In this document: positions 8,026 to 16,817 of the stretch, in pieces
How the letters are laid out: each line of letters opens with the position of its first letter
Numbering within the stretch: the stretch's first letter is position 1
Assembly: GCF_048595595.1 (NCBI RefSeq)
Contig: NZ_CP184347.1
Length of the DNA: 64,000 nucleotides
Reading direction: 5' to 3' (one strand)
Source of the DNA: Bacteroides pyogenes_A
GTDB lineage: Bacteria > Bacteroidota > Bacteroidia > Bacteroidales > Bacteroidaceae
Position numbers and translations under genes: made by a program
Notes under the pieces: model-generated
What the model was told of the DNA's origin: nothing
Seen by the model: only the letters and a program-made list of their open reading frames with translations
Databases searched by the model: none

Positions 8026-8733
8026 ATGGTTTCATTCAGGAAAGAGATACTTGGGCAGATTGAACGGATAGATACCGGGCGTATATTCACGTTCCGGGAT
8101 TTGTCGTTTGAAATGGAAAAGACCGCCAATGTTGCGGTGCTACTTTCCGAACAGAGCCGCAAAGGGGTACTGGTACGTGTTGAAAAGGGGGCGTACTACC
8201 GTCCCAAGAAATCAGTGCTGGGGCTGGGAAAGTTGCCTGTCTATCAGGATGAACAGTTTCGCTACCTGACTGAAAAACTGAACGGCTATATCACGGGGGC
8301 TTACATCTATAACAAAATGGGACTGACCGAACAGGTTGCCACAACCATAACGATAGCCACTCCCAACCCGGTTCGCCGTTTCCGTTTCAAGAACTTGGAT
8401 ATAGAGTGCGTGAAAGCCTACTGCATGGACTACCCGGATGAAAGCCTTGTCCCATACTTGCGGCTGCTCGATGCGATAAAGGACATGAAGCGCATACCCG
8501 GAACAACGGGACAGGACATCTACAACCGAGTCAAGAGCCAATATTTCAACGGGTATAGCCTGCCGGAACTGGAAAAAATCGTATCTTTGGCGAAAAGTTA
8601 CCCGCCACGTGTCAGAAAGGTGGTGGCGGACATACTGGGCGACATCAGACAAACCGTGTTGCAAACGGAAATGGCAAAGACACTTCTTCCCACGACACGG
8701 TTCAACATGAATTATCAAGTATATAAGACTTAA
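8026..8733 (+). CDS. DUF6088 / AbiEi-antitoxin-like protein
   Basis: 235 residues from the ATG at 8026, chosen because the promoter overlaps the 7999 start. The N-terminal ~60 residues are a winged-helix domain (GRIFTFRDLSFEMEKTANVAVLLSEQSRKGVLVRVEKGAYYRP), as in AbiEi-type transcriptional antitoxins. The C-terminal part is the conserved DUF6088 / AbiEi core (YITGAYIYNKMGLTEQV). AbiEi normally represses an operon with a nucleotidyltransferase toxin, AbiEii. None follows here: the next gene is a methyltransferase with its own promoter. It is therefore more likely a stand-alone regulator of the ICE than half of a toxin pair. Confidence 0.65.
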   Translation: MVSFRKEILGQIERIDTGRIFTFRDLSFEMEKTANVAVLLSEQSRKGVLVRVEKGAYYRPKKSVLGLGKLPVYQDEQFRYLTEKLNGYITGAYIYNKMGLTEQVATTITIATPNPVRRFRFKNLDIECVKAYCMDYPDESLVPYLRLLDAIKDMKRIPGTTGQDIYNRVKSQYFNGYSLPELEKIVSLAKSYPPRVRKVVADILGDIRQTVLQTEMAKTLLPTTRFNMNYQVYKT

Positions 8734-8792
8734 AATATTGCAAGGACAGAGCTTTTTTACAGGACAACTACTCTTTTATGAAAGAAATGTGC

Positions 8793-8800
8793 TATATTTG
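8793..8800 (+). promoter_or_regulatory. -7 promoter element of the methyltransferase/nuclease pair
   Basis: TATATTTG matches TAnnTTTG. Transcription would begin near 8806, after the first possible ATG at 8803, so the ATG at 8857 is the better start. Confidence 0.6.
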
Positions 8801-8856
8801 TAATGTTGTTTATTTTAGGATTGTTATATCCATTCAATAATAGTCAACGATTGATT

Positions 8857-11800
8857 ATGCAAAATGATAATATATATAACCAATTAGGATATACATCCGA
8901 ATTTCTGACAGCCAATTCGGAAATAGCTAACTTATACCCTGATTATGGTGATTTAGTGAAACTTGAAGCTGATAAATTCTACTTTTCGGGAAATCATCCA
9001 GCGGTCTTATTTGTAAATATAAAGTCGTTTAGTAACCCTGACGAATTAAGGCGTATTGCTGCTATTCAGCATAAAGCATGGAATTATCGAAAGGTTATTT
9101 TATTATTTGCATTATCTGAAACAGAAATAAGAATCTATAACTGCTATGAAAAGCCAACCTATATAAAGGAAAATGACGATATTAATTTAAAATTAAATCC
9201 AGCAGAATTATTACGTTATGATACGACATCTTCGGATGTTGACACCCTTAATATACTTGTGGAGATTTTTTCCCGTATAGGAGTAGATAACGGGTTACTA
9301 TGGACAGAACAGCCGAAAATACGAAAAAAGATAGATTTACAAAACCGAATAGATGCTTATTTGGTAAAAAGTCTTATTGAAACAGCTAACGCATTAGAAA
9401 AAGATGGTTTAAACAAGAAAGTAATCCATAGTCTTTTAATGCGGTCACTCTTTATTTTATTTTTGGAAGATAAGGGAGCAGCCAACGAAGCTGGTTTATA
9501 TACAAAAATCAAAAGCGACAGTTCTAGCTATTTCGATATACTTGACAGCAAAGAGGCAACATATAAGCTATTTGAAGAGGTACAGATTCATTTCAATGGA
9601 AATGTTACTCCCGTTTTACCTAATGAGAAAGAATTAGTAACCGACAATCACCTTAAACTTATTAAGAGATGTTTTATAGATGGAAATATATCAGATGATG
9701 AAACATTATTTAAGAATTGGAGATTGTTTAATTTTGAAATTATACAAATTGAATTATTAAGTGAAATTTACGAGAACTTCTTAGGAGAATTAAGACATCA
9801 GCGAGGTCAGTTTTACACACCATATAATTTGGTCGAACTTATCCTTTCAGATAAACTTCCTATTAGTAATAGTAACTACAATGTGAAAATCTTAGACCCT
9901 GCTTGCGGTTCGGGTATTTTCTTGGTTGAAAGTTACAAACGTCTTATAAAAAGATGGAAAAAAGCTAATAACACTAACAAAATCGGTTTTGAAAATTTAA
10001 AGAATTTACTAGTAGACAACATATATGGAATAGAAATAGATGAAACTGCTATTAAAGTAGCTGCATTTAGTTTATATTTAGCATTGATAGATGAATTAGA
10101 CCCTAAAACCCTTTGGATTGAAACGAACTATCAATTGCCTTATCTGATTTTTGATTCTGAAGATACAAATATCAAAAATCAAGGGCGCAATTTATGGAGA
10201 AAAGACACAATTGGAGAAGTGGACACGCATCTTTTCCCAAAAGTTGATTTAATTATTGGGAATCCTCCTTTTGGGACTAAAAACTTACCGCAAATAATCA
10301 AAGAATACTGTTCCAAATATAAATTTTCAAATGAGTATGTACTTCCATTCATTCATAAATCGGTTGAATTTTGTCCAACAGGAGAGATTGCTTTAATTTT
10401 TAATTCAAAAGTATTGACAAACACGCAAAAAACATATCAAAATTTCAGAAAATGGTTATTCAATGCTAATTATGTTGAAAAAGTATATAATCTTTCTATA
10501 TTCCGTAAAACACCAAAGCATTTCGGCGGACAATTATTTGCGTCCGCAGTAGGACCTGTAAGTATTGTCTATTTTCAACATATTGCTCCTGAAACCATTT
10601 CTGAGACAATAGAATATTGGGCTCCTAAAACTTACATAAAATCGAGTATTGTTGATGGAGTTGTCATTGACAATAGCGATATTAAAAAATTACCTAGGAT
10701 TGAATGTCAGAATCCAAATTCTAAAATTTGGAAAGTTGCATTGTGGGGTAATTTCAATAATTTTAGGCTTTTGAAAAAACTTCAAAAAACTACTTTAAAA
10801 GACTATTTTGACAAAACTGATAATTGGATTTATGGAAGAGGATTAAATGCAGATAGTAACAATCCTGATTTTGTTCCCAAGCAAATGATAAAAACAGAAT
10901 GTATTGAAAGATATTTCACAGACCCCGATACATCTACACAACCCAACACAAAATTTTACAGAAAAAACAATGAACAATTGTTTTCTCCTCCATTTGTAAT
11001 ATTCAAGGAGGGACAACACGATACAGAAATTGCATGTTCTCTTTTTGAGAAAAAAATATACTGCACCACTGGTGCTTTCGTTATAAATACAACAGATGAA
11101 AAGTTAGATGAAAAAAAGTTTTTAGTTTCATATTTAAATTCGAATATTGCTAAATACATATTATTTCTAACTGCATCATCGTGGGGAATTGAACGAGAAC
11201 GTGTTTTGCTAAATGAACTACTAGAGCTACCGTCTCCATTTTCCTCAATAGATTCTGATATATTAAAAAATATAGCAACAGCTTTTGATAAAATTGCTTC
11301 ACTCAAGGAAAGTGTAATTTGTGATGATGCAAAAGTAAAAGAGCTAGAACAATATATATTCAATGAGTTTATCAAGCATTTCTCATTATCTGATAGAGAA
11401 GTTGCTCTAATAGAAGATACAATGTTGTTTGGCTTAGGACTATTTAGAGATGGACATAACTCTATTGGTTTTAGGCGAACTCAATTGTCCGAAAACATAA
11501 TGTATGCAGAAACTTTATATAATGATATAAATTCATTTTTATTATCATCGAACACAAAGGTTTCAGCAACTATATATGATGTACAATTAAATGACCCGTT
11601 AAATTTAGTCATTCTACATTTCGGCAAAGAAGTAAAAGAAATTGAAATAAAAAACATTACCGAACTTAGGAAACAGCTACAAGAAATAGACAAATATACA
11701 GTCCAGAAAAAAACGCATAGCATATATGTACAAAAACATCTAAAATATTATGATAAAGATACGGTTTATCTAATCAAACCCAATCAAAAGAGATTTTGGA

Positions 11801-11865
11801 CTAGAACTCAAGCTATGGAAGATGCCTCTTCATTGATAGCGGATATTATTAACATGGCTAAATAA
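8857..11865 (+). CDS. Large N6-adenine DNA methyltransferase (Eco57I/type IIG-like)
   Basis: About 1002 residues from 8857. The middle is a gamma-class N6-adenine methyltransferase: the lead-in GQFYTPYNLVELIL, the SAM-binding motif LDPACGSGIFLVE (near 347) and the catalytic NPPFG (near 469). The long C-terminus looks like a target-recognition region (for example PSPFSSIDSDILKNIA). The N-terminal ~150 residues hold a possible nuclease-like fold (VLFVNIKSFSNPDELRRI...KVILLFAL), but I see no clear catalytic triad. It is AT-rich against the ICE backbone, so it is cargo. It overlaps the next gene by one base (TAATG). The pair is probably a restriction-modification system. A single-chain type IIG enzyme is the alternative. 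Confidence 0.8.
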   Translation: MQNDNIYNQLGYTSEFLTANSEIANLYPDYGDLVKLEADKFYFSGNHPAVLFVNIKSFSNPDELRRIAAIQHKAWNYRKVILLFALSETEIRIYNCYEKPTYIKENDDINLKLNPAELLRYDTTSSDVDTLNILVEIFSRIGVDNGLLWTEQPKIRKKIDLQNRIDAYLVKSLIETANALEKDGLNKKVIHSLLMRSLFILFLEDKGAANEAGLYTKIKSDSSSYFDILDSKEATYKLFEEVQIHFNGNVTPVLPNEKELVTDNHLKLIKRCFIDGNISDDETLFKNWRLFNFEIIQIELLSEIYENFLGELRHQRGQFYTPYNLVELILSDKLPISNSNYNVKILDPACGSGIFLVESYKRLIKRWKKANNTNKIGFENLKNLLVDNIYGIEIDETAIKVAAFSLYLALIDELDPKTLWIETNYQLPYLIFDSEDTNIKNQGRNLWRKDTIGEVDTHLFPKVDLIIGNPPFGTKNLPQIIKEYCSKYKFSNEYVLPFIHKSVEFCPTGEIALIFNSKVLTNTQKTYQNFRKWLFNANYVEKVYNLSIFRKTPKHFGGQLFASAVGPVSIVYFQHIAPETISETIEYWAPKTYIKSSIVDGVVIDNSDIKKLPRIECQNPNSKIWKVALWGNFNNFRLLKKLQKTTLKDYFDKTDNWIYGRGLNADSNNPDFVPKQMIKTECIERYFTDPDTSTQPNTKFYRKNNEQLFSPPFVIFKEGQHDTEIACSLFEKKIYCTTGAFVINTTDEKLDEKKFLVSYLNSNIAKYILFLTASSWGIERERVLLNELLELPSPFSSIDSDILKNIATAFDKIASLKESVICDDAKVKELEQYIFNEFIKHFSLSDREVALIEDTMLFGLGLFRDGHNSIGFRRTQLSENIMYAETLYNDINSFLLSSNTKVSATIYDVQLNDPLNLVILHFGKEVKEIEIKNITELRKQLQEIDKYTVQKKTHSIYVQKHLKYYDKDTVYLIKPNQKRFWTRTQAMEDASSLIADIINMAK

Positions 11866-12548
11866 TGAATATGGCAGGGATTCTTAATAATGACATTATT
11901 AGCGATTTTGAAAATAGCTTCCGAACTAATTGTTTGATTTTAATTGGAGAAGCATATAAATGGCTAAAGGATACAAAAAATATAACCGTTGATTGGAACG
12001 AGGAAACAATTTCGGCTAATATTTTTACTCATATAGATGAGAATGAAAAAGCGATAGCGTGGAATATTAATGTTTCGGATGAGTGCCGACTATATCATAA
12101 AGCTATACTCAACAATAAAGAAAGTGCTAAGTCTGCATCTCGTATAGACCTAAAACTATCCACTAATTGGATTGACGCAACTAAACGAGTATGCTATTTT
12201 GTTGAAGCAAAAAACTTAATAGAGAATAATTGTACCAAACAGGGACGAAAATCAAAATTAAGCGCAAAAAAAATACAAGAAAGATACATATCCACAGGTA
12301 TAGACCATTTTATTTCGGGAGAATATCCATTTAATGGTTGTATGCTTGGCTATATAATAGAGGGAACACCAACAAGAATAGTAGAGAATATAAATGAAAT
12401 ATTACTTCAGGCAACGAGAAGTGATGAAACCTTGAAAAAGAAAAAGTTGGATATTCCATATTTAGAAGAAGCCTATATATCAGTGCATCTAAATAATTAT
12501 GTATTACATCATTATTTTTTACAATTTTCAAAGTCTCAAAACAGTTAA
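11865..12548 (+). CDS. Probable restriction endonuclease (D...ExK) partner of the methyltransferase
   Basis: 227 residues. I do not recognise a named family. It contains a plausible PD-(D/E)xK core: Asp95 in SRIDLKL, then Glu114-Ala-Lys116 in CYFVEAKNL on a predicted strand. A basic stretch follows (KQGRKSKLSAKKIQERY). The start overlaps the methyltransferase stop by one base, which implies coupled translation in one operon. It therefore probably cuts DNA that its neighbour protects by methylation. It is AT-rich cargo like its partner and is followed by a strong hairpin. Confidence 0.6.
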   Translation: MNMAGILNNDIISDFENSFRTNCLILIGEAYKWLKDTKNITVDWNEETISANIFTHIDENEKAIAWNINVSDECRLYHKAILNNKESAKSASRIDLKLSTNWIDATKRVCYFVEAKNLIENNCTKQGRKSKLSAKKIQERYISTGIDHFISGEYPFNGCMLGYIIEGTPTRIVENINEILLQATRSDETLKKKKLDIPYLEEAYISVHLNNYVLHHYFLQFSKSQNS

Positions 12549-12550
12549 TA

Positions 12551-12589
12551 ATTGTTCCTTCCGCAACCATTAGTTGCAGAAGGAACAAT
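12551..12589. terminator. Bidirectional hairpin between the nuclease gene and mobC
   Basis: The stem ATTGTTCCTTC / GAAGGAACAAT is extended by GCAA/TTGC with one mismatch. It lies between the convergent nuclease and mobC genes. No long T-run follows on either strand. Confidence 0.55.
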
Positions 12590-12643
12590 ATACTAAAGTC
12601 CCCCAATTCTCCAGTTATCAGTTGGGAAATGGGGGTATATATG

Positions 12644-14653
12644 TTAGTTCTCATTCTTTATCAAATACCGTAACTCCGGGTCGTTCTTAATCCGGGTTAT
12701 TTCGTCCTCGACTATCTGCCGGACTTCCTGACGGATGCGGTCATAGTTGGCTTGTATCTCCTCCTGCATCCGGTCGTTGCCGTCCTTGTCGGTGAAGTCG
12801 ATAATCTGCGGCAACTTCACGTAACGGGCGGTTTCCCGCTTCACCTGTTCATTGTCCACCACGATTTCACAATGGAAAATCTTCTGCTCTATCCGTTCAT
12901 CGAAGTTATCCGCTACTGCCCCCACGAACATACCTTGCGTGAGGTTGGATATTTTGCTGGCAGGTATCAGGCTGTCCATTTGGGTGCTTATCGAGGTGGA
13001 CTTCTCCCGCTGGTTGATTGTCATGCTCTGTCGTTTCTGCAACACCTTTCCGAAACGCTCCGACAGGATTTTCGCCGTTTCACCGACTACCTGACCGCTG
13101 AACACGTTACCCACAGTATTTTGGATTACACGGCTTTCCTTGTCCCCATAGTCACGGGTAAGCTGGCTGTAATCCTGAAAGCCCAACAGAACCGCAACCT
13201 TGTTGCTTCGGGCGGTTGCAATCAAATTGTCAAGACCACGAAAATAAATCGTTGGCAACTCGTCTATTATCACCGAACTTTTAAGCTGACCTTTCTTGTT
13301 TATCAGCTTCACGATACGGGAATTATATAATCCCAGTGCTGCCGAGTAGATATTTTGGCGGTCAGGATTGTTGCCAACAACCAGTATTTTAGGCTCTTTC
13401 GGGTTGTTGATGTCAAGTGAAAAATCATCACCCGTCATTACCCAGTAAAGGGCGGGTGAAATCATTCTTGAAAGCGGGATTTTCGCACTGGCAATCTGCC
13501 CCTGCAACTGTTCTTGGGCATCTGATTCCCAAGCATCTACAAACGGAGAAAGATAGTTTTCCAGTTCGGGATAGCTGCGCAAAATGGTGAAAACATCGGC
13601 GTATTTCTTGTTCAACAACTCTATGGCGTGCGGGAACGTGCAATACCTGCCGCCCTGATAAATGCGCAAGTACCAAATAATGGCTGCAAGTAGGATAATC
13701 GGGCTTTCCACAAAAAAATCGCCCTGCTTGCTTATCCAAGAGCGATTGAGGTTAAGCATAATCGTATAGCTGGCTTCATAGGCATCCGCAATGTCCGACA
13801 TGAAGCTGGCGTTTATCGGGTTGCATCGGTGGCTCTTGCGTGGGTCGTCAAAATTGATAACGTAAAACTTAGGCTTTACCTTGTAGCCGTCCAAGTGGTT
13901 AAGCAGATGATTGTAAGCGATTTCTGAAAGGTCAGGAAATTTGTAATCATAACAATAGAGCGCAAAGCCTTTCTCGATTTGCTGTTTTATGTAACTGTTT
14001 ACCACCGCATACGACTTACCGCTGCCCGGTGTTCCCAATACAAGGCTGGCACGGAACGGGTTTACAACATTTATCCAGCCATTATTCCATTTCTTCTTAT
14101 AGTAGAACCGGGTAGGTAAGTTTACGGAGTATTCATTTTCGATAAGCCTTGTTTCCTGCTGGAAACTCTCGTTCTCGGTATTAAAAACATCATCCATGAG
14201 GTTGTTTTTCAACAACCGGGACATCCACGTACCCGCCATGAGCATACAGATATAGCCCGCCGACAGCGTGGCGATATAAAACACGGCATCTGCCGTATGT
14301 GGCAGCGGCAGTTCCAGCATCCACCAGTTCAGGAAAAACAACACGACACCAGCCGCAAGGCTGCAATGTATCTTCGTCCACGTTATCTTTTCCTCTTTCA
14401 CGCCCTTAGTGCCGATGCACGACAGGGCGAGGAACACCACTGCAAAAAGTTTCGTCCAAAGGACGGACGAGAACAGCCCGGTGGTGCGCTGGAAGTTCCA
14501 CAGTATCTTGTCTATCACCTCAAACGTCACTCCCCATTCTTTCAGGGTGGAGTAACAGAACCAGTACACGTTTATTCCCACGAATAGAATACTGACAGCC
14601 CGCATAAAGTCCATGACCCGTGCAAGCCCTCTCAAATCATCTTCCTGTTGCAT
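12644..14653 (-). CDS. mobC: MobC / TraG-type coupling protein (VirD4 family)
   Basis: 669 residues from the ATG at 14653; an upstream in-frame ATG at 14782 lies inside mobB. The N-terminal ~170 residues carry four hydrophobic segments. A VirD4/TraG ATPase domain follows, with Walker A VLGTPGSGKSYAV (near 205) and Walker B SSVIIDELPTIYF. It couples the relaxase-bound DNA strand to the mating pore at the inner membrane and powers its entry. It is the last gene of the leftward mobA-mobB-mobC operon. The C-terminus is charged (EEIQANYDRIRQEVRQ). Confidence 0.9.
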   Translation of the reverse strand: MQQEDDLRGLARVMDFMRAVSILFVGINVYWFCYSTLKEWGVTFEVIDKILWNFQRTTGLFSSVLWTKLFAVVFLALSCIGTKGVKEEKITWTKIHCSLAAGVVLFFLNWWMLELPLPHTADAVFYIATLSAGYICMLMAGTWMSRLLKNNLMDDVFNTENESFQQETRLIENEYSVNLPTRFYYKKKWNNGWINVVNPFRASLVLGTPGSGKSYAVVNSYIKQQIEKGFALYCYDYKFPDLSEIAYNHLLNHLDGYKVKPKFYVINFDDPRKSHRCNPINASFMSDIADAYEASYTIMLNLNRSWISKQGDFFVESPIILLAAIIWYLRIYQGGRYCTFPHAIELLNKKYADVFTILRSYPELENYLSPFVDAWESDAQEQLQGQIASAKIPLSRMISPALYWVMTGDDFSLDINNPKEPKILVVGNNPDRQNIYSAALGLYNSRIVKLINKKGQLKSSVIIDELPTIYFRGLDNLIATARSNKVAVLLGFQDYSQLTRDYGDKESRVIQNTVGNVFSGQVVGETAKILSERFGKVLQKRQSMTINQREKSTSISTQMDSLIPASKISNLTQGMFVGAVADNFDERIEQKIFHCEIVVDNEQVKRETARYVKLPQIIDFTDKDGNDRMQEEIQANYDRIRQEVRQIVEDEITRIKNDPELRYLIKNEN

Positions 14654-14672
14654 GATTGTAATGTTTTTTAAG

Positions 14673-15941
14673 TTAGTCGATGCGCCTTGTGCGCTTCTTT
14701 TTCTTCTTTCTCTTTTGGCGGGCGGTGTCCTGCGGCTCGTCACCGCCTGATGCACCGCCGCCCAGCAAACCGCCGAAAGCACCCAGCACGGAAGCCACGC
14801 CCGGAACGATGTCGGATTTCGGCATGAAGCCCGGCTGTTCCTGATGCGTGGATTGGTCTTGCTGCGGTGCTGACATTTCGGGCTGGTGCATCTTTCCGGT
14901 TTCGCCCGAAAAGCGTTCGTTGAACACGTTCGCCGAATACTCCTTGCCCAAGCGTGAACCGTTCAGCACCACCCGACTGTCGTGGTCGATGAACGTAACG
15001 CCATAGATGCGCCCGCTGTCGGTCTGACGGAATACCACGTCAATGCCCTGCTTCTTTAGCTGTTGTTCCAGTTCCTTGCGGCTGCGGGCGGTCTGCATGG
15101 CAGTGGCGACAATCTTCCGGGTTCGCTCTTTCAGCTTTCCGTTCTTAATCAGCTCGCCCGATTTCTCCATTCTGCGTTGCACCGCTTCATAACCTACCGA
15201 CTTGCCGATGCGGGAAGCCTTTACCGGGTTGCCTGTCTTTTCGCCCTTGTCGTTCATGGCTGAATAGACAATGCCCTGATAGGGCTTGCCGTTCACGTCA
15301 CCTTTGACTTCCTCGGCGCACACGTTGTAAGCGGCAAGCAACGCCTTGTACTCCCCGAACGACTGGAAGCGGTAGCCGTAGCAAGCCGCTTTCACGGTAT
15401 TGCCGATTTGGTGCTTCACGTCCCCGGCGGCATAGTCCACCTTTTTCAGTTCCGGACGTTCGGCACGTTCCTTTCGCTCTGCCGGATGCAGCCCGTATTT
15501 CCTCTCCAGTTCACGGGTGATTTGCTTGCTGCGCCGATGCTCGAATTTGTCATTAAGCGGCTTGCCGTTCTCGTCCACCCGCAAGCCCACGATGTGGATA
15601 TGGTGGCGGTCGATGTCGGTATGCTTGTACACCAGATAAGGCTGGTCGCCATAGCCCAACTTCTGCATATACTCCCTTGCAATGTCGGAAAGCTGCTGGT
15701 CGGTCAGCACGTCTTCCGGGTGCGGGTTTATGGAAATATGAAGTATCGGCTTCTTGGTGGATAGCTGGACGGGCATCTGCATTTCAAAGCTACGCATACA
15801 CTCGCCGATAGAGAAATTCCCGTCCTCACTCAACAGCATCCGGTTGGAGAAAAGCACCTTTGCTTCTTCGCTGTCCACCTTGTTTTGGTTGTACGCCAGT
15901 GCGCCGAACATATTGCCGCCAGTGCTTATTTTGGCAACCAT
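14673..15941 (-). CDS. mobB: MobB relaxase (mobilization nuclease)
   Basis: 422 residues from MVAKIST at 15941. The relaxase domain occupies the first ~300 residues, with an N-terminal tyrosine in ALAYNQNKV and the metal-binding histidine motif YKHTDIDRHHIHIVGLRV near 107-124. The C-terminus is rich in Gln/Gly and ends KRKKKKKRTRRID. It nicks one strand at oriT, stays attached to the 5' end and pilots it to the recipient. Its start lies within the 3' end of mobA (overlap 16 bases), and mobC follows 19 bases later. The likely substrate is the oriT region at 16.37-16.48 kb. Confidence 0.92.
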   Translation of the reverse strand: MVAKISTGGNMFGALAYNQNKVDSEEAKVLFSNRMLLSEDGNFSIGECMRSFEMQMPVQLSTKKPILHISINPHPEDVLTDQQLSDIAREYMQKLGYGDQPYLVYKHTDIDRHHIHIVGLRVDENGKPLNDKFEHRRSKQITRELERKYGLHPAERKERAERPELKKVDYAAGDVKHQIGNTVKAACYGYRFQSFGEYKALLAAYNVCAEEVKGDVNGKPYQGIVYSAMNDKGEKTGNPVKASRIGKSVGYEAVQRRMEKSGELIKNGKLKERTRKIVATAMQTARSRKELEQQLKKQGIDVVFRQTDSGRIYGVTFIDHDSRVVLNGSRLGKEYSANVFNERFSGETGKMHQPEMSAPQQDQSTHQEQPGFMPKSDIVPGVASVLGAFGGLLGGGASGGDEPQDTARQKRKKKKKRTRRID

Positions 15942-16348
15942 AGTTCCTTGCACTCGTTTGTCAGGTCGATAACCTGACGGTTCAACACAGCCAGTTCGGT
16001 GGTCGCTTTCTCTAATTTATAGAGAAAAGCCAGTGCCTTTTTCTCCGAAAAATTGCCGTGCAACACCTTTACAACTTGGTTGTAATTGACCGCCACGGCT
16101 CTGAATTGTGCATAAAATTCGGTCAGCCGGGTGCAATATTCTACTGCCGACTTGTCCACTTTCACCACCCGGAACGGCTCGCCAAACAGCCGGGCGGCGA
16201 TGAAACGGGACTTGCTCGTAACGCCCGACTGCTCCCATTGCGAGAGGAAGCGGGCATTCTCCCGGTCGTTCAGATAAAGGACATGGCGATGCTTCGCCGG
16301 GTCTGCGAGGGCGGGGCGACCGCCCTTGTTAGGTTTTCTTGTTTCCAT
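15926..16348 (-). CDS. mobA: MobA relaxosome accessory protein (MobC-family)
   Basis: 140 residues. A ribbon-helix-helix-like front (KPNKGGRPALADPAKHRHVLYLN) is followed by the family signature YAQFRAVAVNYNQVVKVLHGNF and a helical tail. Such proteins bind oriT and help the relaxase melt and nick it. It is first in the mob operon, next to the oriT-containing intergenic region. A shorter homologue (125 residues) survives in the inner element at 42147-42524, also beside a copy of the same oriT-like sequence. Confidence 0.88.
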   Translation of the reverse strand: METRKPNKGGRPALADPAKHRHVLYLNDRENARFLSQWEQSGVTSKSRFIAARLFGEPFRVVKVDKSAVEYCTRLTEFYAQFRAVAVNYNQVVKVLHGNFSEKKALAFLYKLEKATTELAVLNRQVIDLTNECKELWLPK

Positions 16349-16369
16349 GCTTCTTTGGATTAAAAAATT

Positions 16370-16480
16370 ACGACTTCGGAGTGATTTTTACCCCCGCAAG
16401 GGGCAAGGCGTTTTCAGGCACGGAAAACGGTTTTGTAGCATACAAAACACACCTTGCTATTTTCTGACGAAAATCGAAAT
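16370..16480. other. Candidate origin of transfer (oriT)
   Basis: The region lies between mobA and traA. It contains, in order: ACGACTTCGGAGT; a CCCC-GCAA-GGGG hairpin (16392-16403); GCAAGG (16403-16408); a perfect 8-bp stem GTTTTGTA / TACAAAAC with a 3-nt loop (16430-16448); and ACCTTGCTATTT (16451-16462). GCAAGG and CCTTGC form an inverted repeat around the stem. The same order of parts recurs beside the mobA remnant in the inner element (42600-42690) although most bases differ, which points to function. A nick would be expected near the CCTTGCTAT segment (inference). Confidence 0.6.
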
Positions 16481-16618
16481 CCGTCACGGACGGATTGGGG
16501 TTAGCGTAAAGCGGTAAGCCCTGCCGTTAACCAGCCCTGTTTTACCCCTCTGCCCCCAGCGGTTCGTTACTCCGCTGCAAAGTAACAGTGATTTATAATG
16601 CTGTAAAATAGGCAGTTG

Positions 16619-16659
16619 GTGGACAAATCAGGACAGCGCAGGACAAATCGGGACACATC
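16619..16659 (+). repeat. Bipartite GGACAAAT repeat, copy B
   Basis: 41 bases that match 18183-18223 at 38 positions. Each consists of GGACAAATC-n-GGACAG, CGCA, GGACAAATCGGGACAC. It lies in the intergenic region upstream of traA, on the traA side of oriT. Confidence 0.65.
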
Positions 16660-16697
16660 TGAAAACGGACGTTTTTTCTCCTTTTATTTGCATCGGA

Positions 16698-16794
16698 TTT
16701 CAATATTTCAAGAAAGGATGAAAGCAGGAAAACAAGATTGAAATAAAACAGTCTTTCAATATTTCAAGATTGCAATATAGAAAGGATGAAAGCA
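16698..16794 (+). repeat. Interlaced direct repeats upstream of traA
   Basis: TTTCAATATTTCAAGA occurs at 16698-16713 and 16754-16769. AGAAAGGATGAAAGCA occurs at 16711-16726 and 16779-16794. Together they form a partial tandem duplication ending 24 bases before the traA ATG. They may be binding sites for TraA or a tra-operon regulator. Confidence 0.6.
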
Positions 16795-16817
16795 ATAAAT
16801 AAATCTATCAACCAATA

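Noticed and set aside
8857..12548. BREX or DISARM system
   Set aside because: Only a methyltransferase and a small nuclease are present; no PglZ, BrxC, DrmA or DrmB-like gene is nearby.
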